Assembly (NCBI GenBank): GCA_035534835.1
Contig: DATLRE010000117.1
Location: 1-9,129 of the forward strand
DNA: 9,129 bases
Origin: Bog-756 sp035534835
GTDB lineage: Bacteria; Actinomycetota; Acidimicrobiia; Acidimicrobiales; RAAP-2
Direction of reading: 5' to 3'
Shown here: positions 1-6,800 of the stretch, one piece after another
Layout: every line of letters starts with the position of its first letter
How positions within the stretch are numbered: the first letter of the stretch is position 1
The notes under the pieces: generated by a model
What the model was told of the DNA's origin: nothing
The model's input: the letters and a program-made list of their open reading frames with translations, nothing else
Databases searched by the model: none
Program-made: the position numbers and the translations under genes

Positions 1-1283
1 ACGGCCAGCCCGTAGCCCTGGTCGGCGACGGACGCCTCGATGACCCCGAGCTTGGCCAGGAAGCCCGTGGTGAACGGGGCGCCGGCCTGTCCCAGCAGGA
101 GCACGGCGAACGCCAGGGCCAGCAGCGGCTGGCGCTTGGCCAGGCCGCGGTAGTCGGTGATGGACGAGCGGGTGTCGCCCGGTCCGGCGACCACGGCGAT
201 CACGGCGAAGGTGCCGATCACCAGGAACGTGTAGGTGAACAGGTAGTAGAGCGCGGCCGACACGCCCCGGGCCGAGACCGCTTCGACCCCCAGGAGGATG
301 AAGCCGACGTGGTTGATCGACGAGTAGGCCATCATCCGCTTGACGTCGCGCTGGGTGAGGGCGACCACCGCACCGAGCACCAGGCTGAGCAGGGCGAGGA
401 CCCACACGACCGGCTGCCAGTCGGCCCGGACGGTCGGGAACGAGGTCACGAACACCCGCAGCAGGGCGGCGAACGCCCCCGCCTTGGCCACCGCCGCCAT
501 GAACCCGGCGATGGGCGACGGCGAGCCCTGGTAGACGTCGGGCGACCAGAGGTGGAACGGCACGGCGGCGATCTTGAAGGCGAAGCCCACGAGCAGCAGG
601 GCGAGGCCGCCGAGCAGCACCCCGTTGTGGACGATCACGTGGCGCGACAGGTAGTCGGCGATCTGGGGCAGGTTGGTCGTCCCGGTGGCGCCGTAGGTGA
701 GGGCGATCCCGTAGAGGAAGACGGCCGACGAGAACCCGCCGAGCACGAAGTACTTGAGGGCCGCCTCGCCGGACTCGGCCCGGCGGTGGTTGAACGCGGC
801 CAGCACGTACAGGGCGATCGAGAGGATCTCCAGGCCGAGGAAGACCACGATGAGGTCGTTGGCCGCCCCCATCATCATCGCCCCCGACGCCGACACCATG
901 GCCAGGACCTGGTACTCGGGGCCGTCGATGCCCTCGCGCCGCAGGTAGCCGTCGCCCACCAGCGCGGTGAGCAGCACGGCGATCGAGACGGTGATCTGGA
1001 CGAACACGTCGAACCCGTCGAAGGCGACGGCCCCGGCGATGGTCACCGACGGACCGTGGGTCATCACGTGGTCCCACTGGACGAGGGCCGCGACCAGCGC
1101 GGCGACCGAGACGGTGGCGGCCACCAGCGTGCCCGACCGAACGTCCAGGATCCGCCGCAGCAGCGACGACACCAGCATCAGCGCCAGCGCGCCGCCCAGC
1201 ATGATGAGCATGGGGAGGATGCTCAGGTAGTCGATGTGGGGCACGTGGATGGTGGGTGCCGCCGACGCCGCGAGGATCGTCAC
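1..1283 (-). CDS. nuoN: NADH-quinone oxidoreductase subunit N (NuoN), 3' end outside window
   Basis: The first 427 residues are visible and the frame is open through the left edge, so the C-terminal helices are missing only because the window ends. NuoN is the antiporter-like pump next to NuoK. Motifs: VVFLGLEILSIALYVLAAFN (146-165) with Glu152; ALKYFVLGGFSSAVFLYGIA (175-194); FAFKIAAVPFHLWSPDVYQG (234-253) with Lys237; FMAAVAKAGAF (261-271) with Lys267; QRDVKRMMAYSSINHVGFIL (311-330); and TTGFLAKLGVI (405-415) with Lys411. These correspond to Glu133, Lys217, Lys247 and Lys395 of the E. coli protein. The start is GTG at 1283-1281, which overlaps the nuoM TGA (GTGA) and has AGGGGG upstream. 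Starting there gives about 20 residues before the first hydrophobic helix. Later ATG codons at positions 25 and 28 would begin inside that helix and are less likely. Gene order and the lysine at 411 separate it from NuoM. Confidence 0.95.
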   Translation of the reverse strand, partial: MTILAASAAPTIHVPHIDYLSILPMLIMLGGALALMLVSSLLRRILDVRSGTLVAATVSVAALVAALVQWDHVMTHGPSVTIAGAVAFDGFDVFVQITVSIAVLLTALVGDGYLRREGIDGPEYQVLAMVSASGAMMMGAANDLIVVFLGLEILSIALYVLAAFNHRRAESGEAALKYFVLGGFSSAVFLYGIALTYGATGTTNLPQIADYLSRHVIVHNGVLLGGLALLLVGFAFKIAAVPFHLWSPDVYQGSPSPIAGFMAAVAKAGAFAALLRVFVTSFPTVRADWQPVVWVLALLSLVLGAVVALTQRDVKRMMAYSSINHVGFILLGVEAVSARGVSAALYYLFTYTFLVIGTFAVIAVVAGPGDTRSSITDYRGLAKRQPLLALAFAVLLLGQAGAPFTTGFLAKLGVIEASVADQGYGLA

Positions 1284-2881
1284 CTCGAGCCCCCTGTCCT
1301 GCCGGCCGGGTGCGCCGGAGCGGCGGCGTTCCCCGGGGTGCGGACGGCGACCAGCGGCGTCCGGCGCAGGTCGGCCGGGATCGGCGTGCGGGTGACCGTG
1401 TCCACGTGGACGACCAGCTGGTCCACCGACGGCGTGATCCGGTCGAGCACCGGCTTCGGGAACACGCCGAGCAGCACGATGAGGACGACGAGCGGCGCCA
1501 CGATGAGGCGCTCGTTGAGCGACAGGTCGCGGGTGGTCGAGTCGGTCTCGGTCGGCTCGCCGTGGAAGACCTGCTGGTAGGCCCAGAGCAGGTACACGGC
1601 GGCGATCACCACGCCGGCGGTGGCGGCCACCGCCCACCAGCGGTGGGCCACGAAGGTGCCGAGGAGGATCAGGAATTCGCCGACGAAGCCGTTGAGCCCC
1701 GGCACGCCGATCGAGGCCAGCATGGCCAGGGTGAAGACGCCGGCCAGCACCGGGGCCGGCGACTGCAGGCCCTTGAGGGAGCCGATCTGCCACGTCTTGC
1801 GGCGCTCGTAGATCCAGCCCACCAGGATGAACAGGGTGGCGATGACCAGGCCGTGGTTGACCATCTGGAGCACCCCGCCGCTCAGTCCCTGACTGTTGAG
1901 GGCGAACGTGCCGAGCGCGATGAACCCGATCTGGGCCAGCGACGAGTAGGCCAGCAGGCGCTTCAGGTCCCGCTGGGCACAGGCCACGAGGGCCCCGTAG
2001 GTGATGCCGATGACGGCCAGCGTGAGGAGCAGCGGGGCGAGGGTGCGGCTCGCCTGGGGGAACAGGTTGAGGTCGAACCGCACGATGCCGTAGGTGCCGA
2101 GCTTGGCCATGACCGCCACCAGCAGGATGGCGACGGCCGTCGGCGACTCGGCGTAGGCGTCCGGCGACCAGGTGTGGAAGGGGAAGATCGGTGCCTTGAC
2201 CGCGAAGGCGGCGGTGAAGGCGAGGAACAGCAGGACGCCCTCGGTCCCCGACAGGTGGGTGTGCATCAGCGCCGGCAGGGCGAAGGTGAGCACCCCGGTC
2301 TGCGACTTGTGGATGAAGGCGATGGTGACCACGCCGACCAGCAGGAAGGCCGATCCGGCGAACGTGTACACGAAGAACTTGATGGCGGCGTACCCGCGCC
2401 GGGCGTAGCCCCATCCACCGATGAGGAAGTAGGACGGCACCAGGGTCAGCTCGAAGAAGAGGAAGAACAGGATGAGGTCGAGCGAGACGAAGCTCCCCAT
2501 GCAGGCGGACTCGAGCAGCAGCACCCAGGCGATGAACGACCGCGGGTCGCGTCGGGCCCGGGCCCCCAGGATGGCGAGGGGGAAGAGCACGGCGGTGAGC
2601 ACGACCAGGAAGAGCGAGATCCCGTCGATGCCGACCGACCAGTGGATGCCGAGGCTCGTCGCCCAGACGTGGGTGCTCACCATCTGGTAGGCGCCGGTGC
2701 CGGACTTGAAGGCGACCAGCACGGCGGCGGCCACGCCCAGGGTCAGCACGGTCACGACCACGCCGACCGCCTCGTGGAACCAGGCGGCGACGGTCTTGCG
2801 GGGGATCAGTGCGACCACCCCCGCGCCCACGGCGGGCAGCAGGACCAGGGTGGTCAGGTAGGGGAACGCCGTGGCCGTCAT
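1280..2881 (-). CDS. nuoM: NADH-quinone oxidoreductase subunit M (NuoM), antiporter-like proton pump
   Basis: 533 residues, the middle antiporter-like proton pump of the membrane arm. The family residues are all in place: Glu144 in LFFELTLVPSYFLIGGWG (141-158); Lys229 in FAVKAPIFPFHTWSPDAYAE (226-245); Lys260 in VMAKLGTYGIVRF (257-269); the QRDLKRLLAYSSLAQIGF segment (303-320); His343 in VNHGLVIATLFILVGW (341-356); and Glu402 in GVPGLNGFVGEFLILLG (392-408), where NuoM has glutamate instead of the lysine of NuoL and NuoN. That glutamate, together with the gene order, distinguishes it from those two paralogues. GIDGISLFLVVLTA (84-97) is also typical. The core ends near residue 495, and a Pro/Arg/Ala-rich tail of about 38 residues follows. 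The ATG start overlaps the nuoL TGA by 4 bases, with a G-rich upstream stretch but no clear Shine-Dalgarno. The stop overlaps the GTG of nuoN. Confidence 0.97.
   Translation of the reverse strand: MTATAFPYLTTLVLLPAVGAGVVALIPRKTVAAWFHEAVGVVVTVLTLGVAAAVLVAFKSGTGAYQMVSTHVWATSLGIHWSVGIDGISLFLVVLTAVLFPLAILGARARRDPRSFIAWVLLLESACMGSFVSLDLILFFLFFELTLVPSYFLIGGWGYARRGYAAIKFFVYTFAGSAFLLVGVVTIAFIHKSQTGVLTFALPALMHTHLSGTEGVLLFLAFTAAFAVKAPIFPFHTWSPDAYAESPTAVAILLVAVMAKLGTYGIVRFDLNLFPQASRTLAPLLLTLAVIGITYGALVACAQRDLKRLLAYSSLAQIGFIALGTFALNSQGLSGGVLQMVNHGLVIATLFILVGWIYERRKTWQIGSLKGLQSPAPVLAGVFTLAMLASIGVPGLNGFVGEFLILLGTFVAHRWWAVAATAGVVIAAVYLLWAYQQVFHGEPTETDSTTRDLSLNERLIVAPLVVLIVLLGVFPKPVLDRITPSVDQLVVHVDTVTRTPIPADLRRTPLVAVRTPGNAAAPAHPAGRTGGSR
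1290..1295 (-). promoter_or_regulatory. Ribosome binding site of nuoN
   Basis: AGGGGG is read on the minus strand six bases before the GTG at 1283-1281, inside the last codons of nuoM. It supports the GTG start over the internal ATG codons 25 and 28 of the same frame. The match is partial, so confidence is moderate. Confidence 0.5.
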
Positions 2882-4809
2882 CCGCCCCACCACATCCTCG
2901 TGAGCATGAACCCGAGGACCACGACGGTGCCGAAGGTGATCCCGAGGACGTAGTTGCGCACGTACCCGGTCTGGGTCTTGCGCAGCAGCGTCCCCGTGCC
3001 CCGGAAGGCCCCGGCCACCCCGTCGACGGCACCGTCGATCACCTTCGGATCGACCACGTCGGCGCAGAAGGCGGCCAGGCGCTCGCTCGGCCGGCCGAAC
3101 ACGGTGTCGTAGAGCTCGTTGATGTACCAGGCCGCCCGCAGGAACGAGCCCTCGAGGGCCGGCCGCTCCGAACGCTCGGACCACAGGCGCAGCCCGATGG
3201 CCACGAACGCGATCGCCACCACGGCGTCCACGATGGCCAGGACCCACAGCGCCGTCGAGGACAGGTTGTTCTGGTAGAGGCTCGACCCGAAGACGGGGTC
3301 CACCCAGTTGGCCAGCGAGAAGTTGCTGCCCGAGATGGCCATCACCCCGGCGACCGCGGCGAAGAAGGCGAGGATCCACAGCGGCACGGTCATGATCCAC
3401 GGCGACTCGTGGGGCTCCGACACGGCGCCGTCCGCGTGGTGGGCATGGGCGGCATCGAGCTCGCGGCTGTCGTCCCCGGACTCGGACCACCGGTCGGAGC
3501 CGAAGAAGGCCAGGCCGGTCAGGCGGCTCATGTAGTACGCGGTCAGCGCCGCGGTCACGATGCCCACGACCCACAGGCCCGGGTGGGCCGCCCACGTGTT
3601 GTCGAGCACGTCGCCCTTGGCCCAGAAGCCCGACAGCGGGGGCACCGCGGCGATGGCCAGCCAGCCGATGGCGAAGGTGACGGACGTCACCGGCAGGTAG
3701 GCCCGGAGGTTGCCCATGCGCTTGAGGTCCTGCTCGTCGTGGAGCCCGTGGATCACCGAGCCGGCGCCCAGGAACAGCAGGCCCTTGAAGAAGGCGTGGG
3801 CCACCATGAGGAAGATCGCCGCCGTGTAGGCGCCGATGCCGATGGCCAGGAACATGTACCCCAGCTGGGAGACCGTGGAGTAGGCCAGCACCTTCTTGAT
3901 GTCCTGCTGGGCGCAGGCGATGGTGGCGGCCATGAACGCGGTGGCGGCGCCCACGATGGCGACGGTCAGCGCGGCGTCGGGCGATGCGTGGAGCAGCGGG
4001 TTGACCCGGCACAGCAGGTAGACGCCGGCCGTCACCATGGTGGCGGCGTGGATGAGCGCCGACACCGGGGTCGGGCCCTCCATGGCGTCGGCCAGCCAGG
4101 GGAAGAGCGGGATCTGCGCCGACTTGCCCATCACGCCCACCAGCAGCAGGAGGCAGATGGCCGTGATGTTGGTCGAGCCGATCTCGCCGAGGTGGGCGAA
4201 GACGTACTGGTAGTCGAGCGAGTGGACCTTGTCGTAGACGAGGAAGATGGCGAGCAGGAAGCCGACGTCACCGATCCGGTTGTAGACGAAGGCCTTCTTG
4301 CCGGCGCTGGCCGCGGACTCCCGGGTGAACCAGAACGACACCAGCCAGTACGAGCAGGTGCCCACGCCCTCCCACCCGACGAAGGTCACCAGCAGGTTGC
4401 TCCCCAGGACCAGGATGAGCATCGAGGCCACGAACAGGTTCATGTAGAGGAAGAACTTCGGGTAGTCCTTGTCGCCCTTCATGTAGCCGATCGAGTACAG
4501 GTGGATGAGGGTGCTGATGCCGGTGACGAACAGCACCATGGTCATCGACAGCGGGTCGACGTAGAGCGCGGCGTGGACCTGCAGCCGGCCGACGGGGATC
4601 CACGTCCACAGGTCCTGGCCGTAGTGGCGCACCGGCTGGTGCTGCCCCAGGAGGGACAGGTACACCCCGACGGAGACCACGAACGAGGCACCGACGGCAC
4701 AGGTGGCGACCACGCCGGCCGCCGGGTCGCCCAGGCGCCGGCCGGCGGCCAGCAGCACGCCGAAGCCGACCAGGGGCAGCAGGATGATCAGGTAGGTCAC
4801 GTGGAGCAT
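2878..4809 (-). CDS. nuoL: NADH-quinone oxidoreductase subunit L (NuoL), distal antiporter-like proton pump
   Basis: 643 residues, close to the family length. NuoL is the distal Mrp-antiporter-like subunit, and its C-terminal lateral helix runs along the membrane arm. Motifs seen: FVGWEGVGTCSYWLVSFW (143-160) with Glu147; NRIGDVGFLL (177-186) with Asp181; MGKSAQIPLFPWLADAMEGP (227-246) with Lys229; LIHAATMVTAGVYLL (252-266) with His254; VAHAFFKGLLFLGAGSVIHG (336-355) with His338 and Lys342; and LSGFWAKGD (392-400) with Lys398. The segment 437-470 is hydrophilic and His/Asp/Ser-rich, a loop between late helices. The C-terminal part has WYINELYDTVFGRP (561-574), then the amphipathic lateral helix and a last membrane helix (about 620-638). 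Two positions differ from E. coli: Leu334 where E. coli has His334, and Lys-Gly-Asp where Lys-Asp is usual. The ATG is the only possible start, since an in-frame TGA lies at 4827-4825. The Shine-Dalgarno is weak (AAGGG inside nuoK). The stop overlaps nuoM. Confidence 0.97.
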   Translation of the reverse strand: MLHVTYLIILLPLVGFGVLLAAGRRLGDPAAGVVATCAVGASFVVSVGVYLSLLGQHQPVRHYGQDLWTWIPVGRLQVHAALYVDPLSMTMVLFVTGISTLIHLYSIGYMKGDKDYPKFFLYMNLFVASMLILVLGSNLLVTFVGWEGVGTCSYWLVSFWFTRESAASAGKKAFVYNRIGDVGFLLAIFLVYDKVHSLDYQYVFAHLGEIGSTNITAICLLLLVGVMGKSAQIPLFPWLADAMEGPTPVSALIHAATMVTAGVYLLCRVNPLLHASPDAALTVAIVGAATAFMAATIACAQQDIKKVLAYSTVSQLGYMFLAIGIGAYTAAIFLMVAHAFFKGLLFLGAGSVIHGLHDEQDLKRMGNLRAYLPVTSVTFAIGWLAIAAVPPLSGFWAKGDVLDNTWAAHPGLWVVGIVTAALTAYYMSRLTGLAFFGSDRWSESGDDSRELDAAHAHHADGAVSEPHESPWIMTVPLWILAFFAAVAGVMAISGSNFSLANWVDPVFGSSLYQNNLSSTALWVLAIVDAVVAIAFVAIGLRLWSERSERPALEGSFLRAAWYINELYDTVFGRPSERLAAFCADVVDPKVIDGAVDGVAGAFRGTGTLLRKTQTGYVRNYVLGITFGTVVVLGFMLTRMWWGG

Positions 4810-4816
4810 GGCCCGC

Positions 4817-5122
4817 TCAGCCCTTCATCAGGTGGAGGTCGTCGGCGTTGGTGCTCGCACGCCTGCGGAAGATGGCCACGACGATCCCGAGGCCGACCAC
4901 GACCTCGGCGGCGGCGACCACGAGGACGAAGAAGACCAGCACCTGGCCCCCGATGTCGTGGAGGGTGCGGGCGAAGGTCACGAAGGCCAGGTTGGCGGCG
5001 TTGAGCATGAGCTCCACGCACATGAACATGATCAGCACGTTGCGCCGCACCAGCACGCCCAGTGCGCCGATGGCGAACAGGACGACACTGAGCGACAGGT
5101 ACCAGCCGGGGCTGATGCTCAT
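4817..5122 (-). CDS. nuoK: NADH-quinone oxidoreductase subunit K (NuoK)
   Basis: 101 residues, the usual length for this small three-helix membrane subunit, which is related to MrpC/MnhC of cation antiporters and forms part of the proton path between NuoJ and NuoN. Both conserved membrane glutamates are present: Glu37 in MCVELMLNAANLAFV (34-48) and Glu73 in AAAEVVVGLGIVVAIF (70-85). The short cytoplasmic loop RRN (26-28) before the second helix is also as expected. The three hydrophobic segments are about 5-24, 29-50 and 60-86, followed by a short basic and acidic C-terminus. The ATG start forms an ATGA overlap with the nuoJ stop. The stop TGA at 4819-4817 is followed by a 7-base gap before nuoL, the only junction of this run without overlap. 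An MrpC homologue is excluded by the context and by both glutamates. Confidence 0.97.
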   Translation of the reverse strand: MSISPGWYLSLSVVLFAIGALGVLVRRNVLIMFMCVELMLNAANLAFVTFARTLHDIGGQVLVFFVLVVAAAEVVVGLGIVVAIFRRRASTNADDLHLMKG

Positions 5123-5886
5123 GCGTCCACCCCGGCGTCCCCGGTGCCGTCGCCCCGCCGCGTGGTGGCGGGTTCCGGCCGGACCGGGTCGGCGTCCGAC
5201 CCGTCGGGTGCGGAGCCCGTCGCCGTCCCGGTGGCCGCCGCCGGTGCGGTGGGCGCCCCGGGTGCGGGCGCGGATCCGGCGTCGAGGGCGGCATCGGCCT
5301 CCTCGACCTCCGACGACGAGGTGGCCGACGGTGGGCGTCGGGCCAGCACCACGGCCCCGACCACGGCGATGATCAGCAGCGCCGAGGTCGCCTCGAAGGG
5401 GAACAGGTAGGTCGTGTACAGCGACTTGCCGATCAGGTTCACGTTGGGGGCACCGGAGTCGGACCCGGCCACGTGGGGCTGCCCGGTCGTCCACCGGGAC
5501 ACCTGACCCAGCAGGAGGAGTCCGGTCGTGCCCAGCGCCACCAGGCCGACGGCGAGGGGGCGCTGACCCCGGAGCGGCTCGGCGGCCACGTTCTCCTCCT
5601 TGTCCACGCCCAGGAACATGATGACGAACAGGAAGAGGACGACGATGGCCCCCGCGTAGACGATCACCTGCACGGCGGCCAGGAAACTGGCCTGCTGCAG
5701 GACGAACAGCACGGCCACGCCGAACAGGGTCATGACCAGCATCAGCGCCGAGTGGACCGGGTTGCGGGCCACGACCACGCCGATGGCGCCGGCCAGGACG
5801 ATGGCGGCGGACACGGCGAACACCCCGACGTCGGGGATCGTCGGATGGGGCAACGAGGTGACGAGCACGCCGAGGAGGGCCGTCAT
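5119..5886 (-). CDS. nuoJ: NADH-quinone oxidoreductase subunit J (NuoJ), with disordered C-terminal tail
   Basis: 255 residues, an integral membrane subunit next to NuoH and NuoK that helps couple quinone reduction to the proton pumps. Five hydrophobic segments are visible, at about 20-38, 46-64, 72-93, 110-128 and 164-183. The third carries the conserved QVIVYAGAIVVLFLFVIMFL (73-92), which in known structures holds the pi-bulge helix with its conserved tyrosine (Tyr77 here). NPVHSALML (42-50) and LYTTYLFPFEATSALLIIA (156-174) are also typical of the family. After the last helix (ending VVLARR, 179-184) there is a tail of about 70 residues rich in Ala, Pro, Gly, Thr, Asp and Glu, which looks disordered and is not part of the canonical subunit. 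The ATG start overlaps the nuoI TGA, and only a G-rich stretch lies upstream rather than a clear Shine-Dalgarno, suggesting translational coupling. The stop overlaps the nuoK ATG. Confidence 0.95.
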   Translation of the reverse strand: MTALLGVLVTSLPHPTIPDVGVFAVSAAIVLAGAIGVVVARNPVHSALMLVMTLFGVAVLFVLQQASFLAAVQVIVYAGAIVVLFLFVIMFLGVDKEENVAAEPLRGQRPLAVGLVALGTTGLLLLGQVSRWTTGQPHVAGSDSGAPNVNLIGKSLYTTYLFPFEATSALLIIAVVGAVVLARRPPSATSSSEVEEADAALDAGSAPAPGAPTAPAAATGTATGSAPDGSDADPVRPEPATTRRGDGTGDAGVDA

Positions 5887-6800
5887 GCCCCGCCCCCGTC
5901 CGCACTCCCGCCGGTGCCGGCGGCGGTCCCGGCGTCGCCGGCCGGGTCCGGGGCCGGCAGTCGGTCGCGCTCGGTGTTGCCGGCCCGCTTGGCCTCCGCG
6001 TAGGCGGCGTCCGCCTCGACGCGGTGCTTCCTCCCGAAGCCGGGGCGGAAACGCTCGGCCTTCTCGAGGGCGCGGCCGAGGGCGCCCCGGGGGCCGCGCT
6101 TGGCCGCGGGCAGGTCGGCCGGGCGCAGGTGGCGCTCGAGCGTCTGGCGCAGCGGCATGCTGCCGGTGGTGGCGTCGTCGCGCACCCCGCTCTGGCCGGA
6201 CTCGGGGGCGCGCACGCCGAACCCGAGCTCGCCGGACCACTGGACCTGGCCCTCGAACGCGGCCGCACCCGCCGGCGACGTGGCCCGCATCCAGCCCGAG
6301 GTGTGGAGGTCGTCCCCCTCGCGCCAGTCCTCCCACGGCAGGTGCTGCGGCCTGCCGTCGTCGTCCACCAGCAGCTCGGACTTGGTGTAGATGGCGTCGT
6401 TGCGGTTGGTGAAGGAGAACTCCATGAGCTTCGACTCGGTGATGGCCTCGGTCGGGCAGGCCTCCACGCACATGTCGCAGTGGATGCACCGGAGGAAGTT
6501 GATCTCGTAGACGTAGCCGTACCGCTCGCCCGGCGACACCGGGTGGTCCGGCGGGTTGTCGAGACCGCGCACGTAGATGCAGTCTGCCGGGCACACGCCG
6601 GCGCAGAGCTCGCAGCCGATGCACTTCTCCATGCCGTCCTCGTACTTGTTGAGGACGTGCCGGCCGTGCTGGCGCGGCTGCTTCGGGCGCTTCTCCTCGG
6701 GGTACTGGCGGGTGACCGCGGGCCGGCCGAGGTGCTCGAGGGTCAGCTTGAAGCCGCCGAGGAAGTTCTGGCGGCCGTGGGGCGGCTCGGGGAGCGCCAT
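5883..6800 (-). CDS. nuoI: NADH-quinone oxidoreductase subunit I (NuoI), 2x[4Fe-4S] ferredoxin-like, with long C-terminal extension
   Basis: 305 residues. NuoI sits on the cytoplasmic face against NuoH and carries clusters N6a and N6b, passing electrons towards N2 and quinone. Both cluster motifs are intact: KCIGCELCAGVCPADCIYV (Cys60, 63, 66, 70) and CIHCDMCVEACPTEAIT (Cys105, 108, 111, 115). The N-terminus (GGFKLTLEHLGRPAVTRQYP, 15-34) is the usual membrane-anchoring amphipathic segment, and YTKSELLVDDDGRP (138-151) matches the normal end of the family core. The core ends near residue 165. E. coli NuoI is about 180 residues, so roughly 125-140 further residues are unusual: a Trp/Gly-containing stretch (165-205), a basic, probably helical part (216-280, with RGALGRALEKAERFRPGFGR at 238-257) and a Gly/Ala tail. 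The start is the ATG overlapping the nuoH stop (ATGA), with AGGAGG upstream. The stop at 5885-5883 overlaps nuoJ. The core assignment is certain; the role of the extension is unknown. Confidence 0.97.
   Translation of the reverse strand: MALPEPPHGRQNFLGGFKLTLEHLGRPAVTRQYPEEKRPKQPRQHGRHVLNKYEDGMEKCIGCELCAGVCPADCIYVRGLDNPPDHPVSPGERYGYVYEINFLRCIHCDMCVEACPTEAITESKLMEFSFTNRNDAIYTKSELLVDDDGRPQHLPWEDWREGDDLHTSGWMRATSPAGAAAFEGQVQWSGELGFGVRAPESGQSGVRDDATTGSMPLRQTLERHLRPADLPAAKRGPRGALGRALEKAERFRPGFGRKHRVEADAAYAEAKRAGNTERDRLPAPDPAGDAGTAAGTGGSADGGGA

Noticed and set aside
309..1580. A 423-codon plus-strand open frame antisense to nuoN and the end of nuoM
   Set aside because: It is a shadow frame rich in His, Arg, Gly and Glu. 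The opposite strand encodes NuoN with all key lysines intact.
1256..2953. A long plus-strand open frame (565 codons) antisense to nuoM
   Set aside because: Its product is dominated by Asp, Glu, His, Gln, Gly and Arg with no hydrophobic core or recognisable domain. This is what the complement of a GC-rich membrane-protein gene gives, and NuoM on the other strand is certain.
2809..5004. A 731-codon plus-strand open frame antisense to nuoL and nuoK
   Set aside because: It has the same hydrophilic low-complexity composition and spans the boundary of genuine genes on the opposite strand. It comes from few stop codons at high GC, not from selection for a protein.
5883..6308. A separate small gene hidden in the region after the NuoI core
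   Set aside because: The NuoI frame runs through without a stop, its stop overlaps the nuoJ ATG exactly as at the other junctions, and I see no convincing internal start with a ribosome site. One extended NuoI is the simpler reading.
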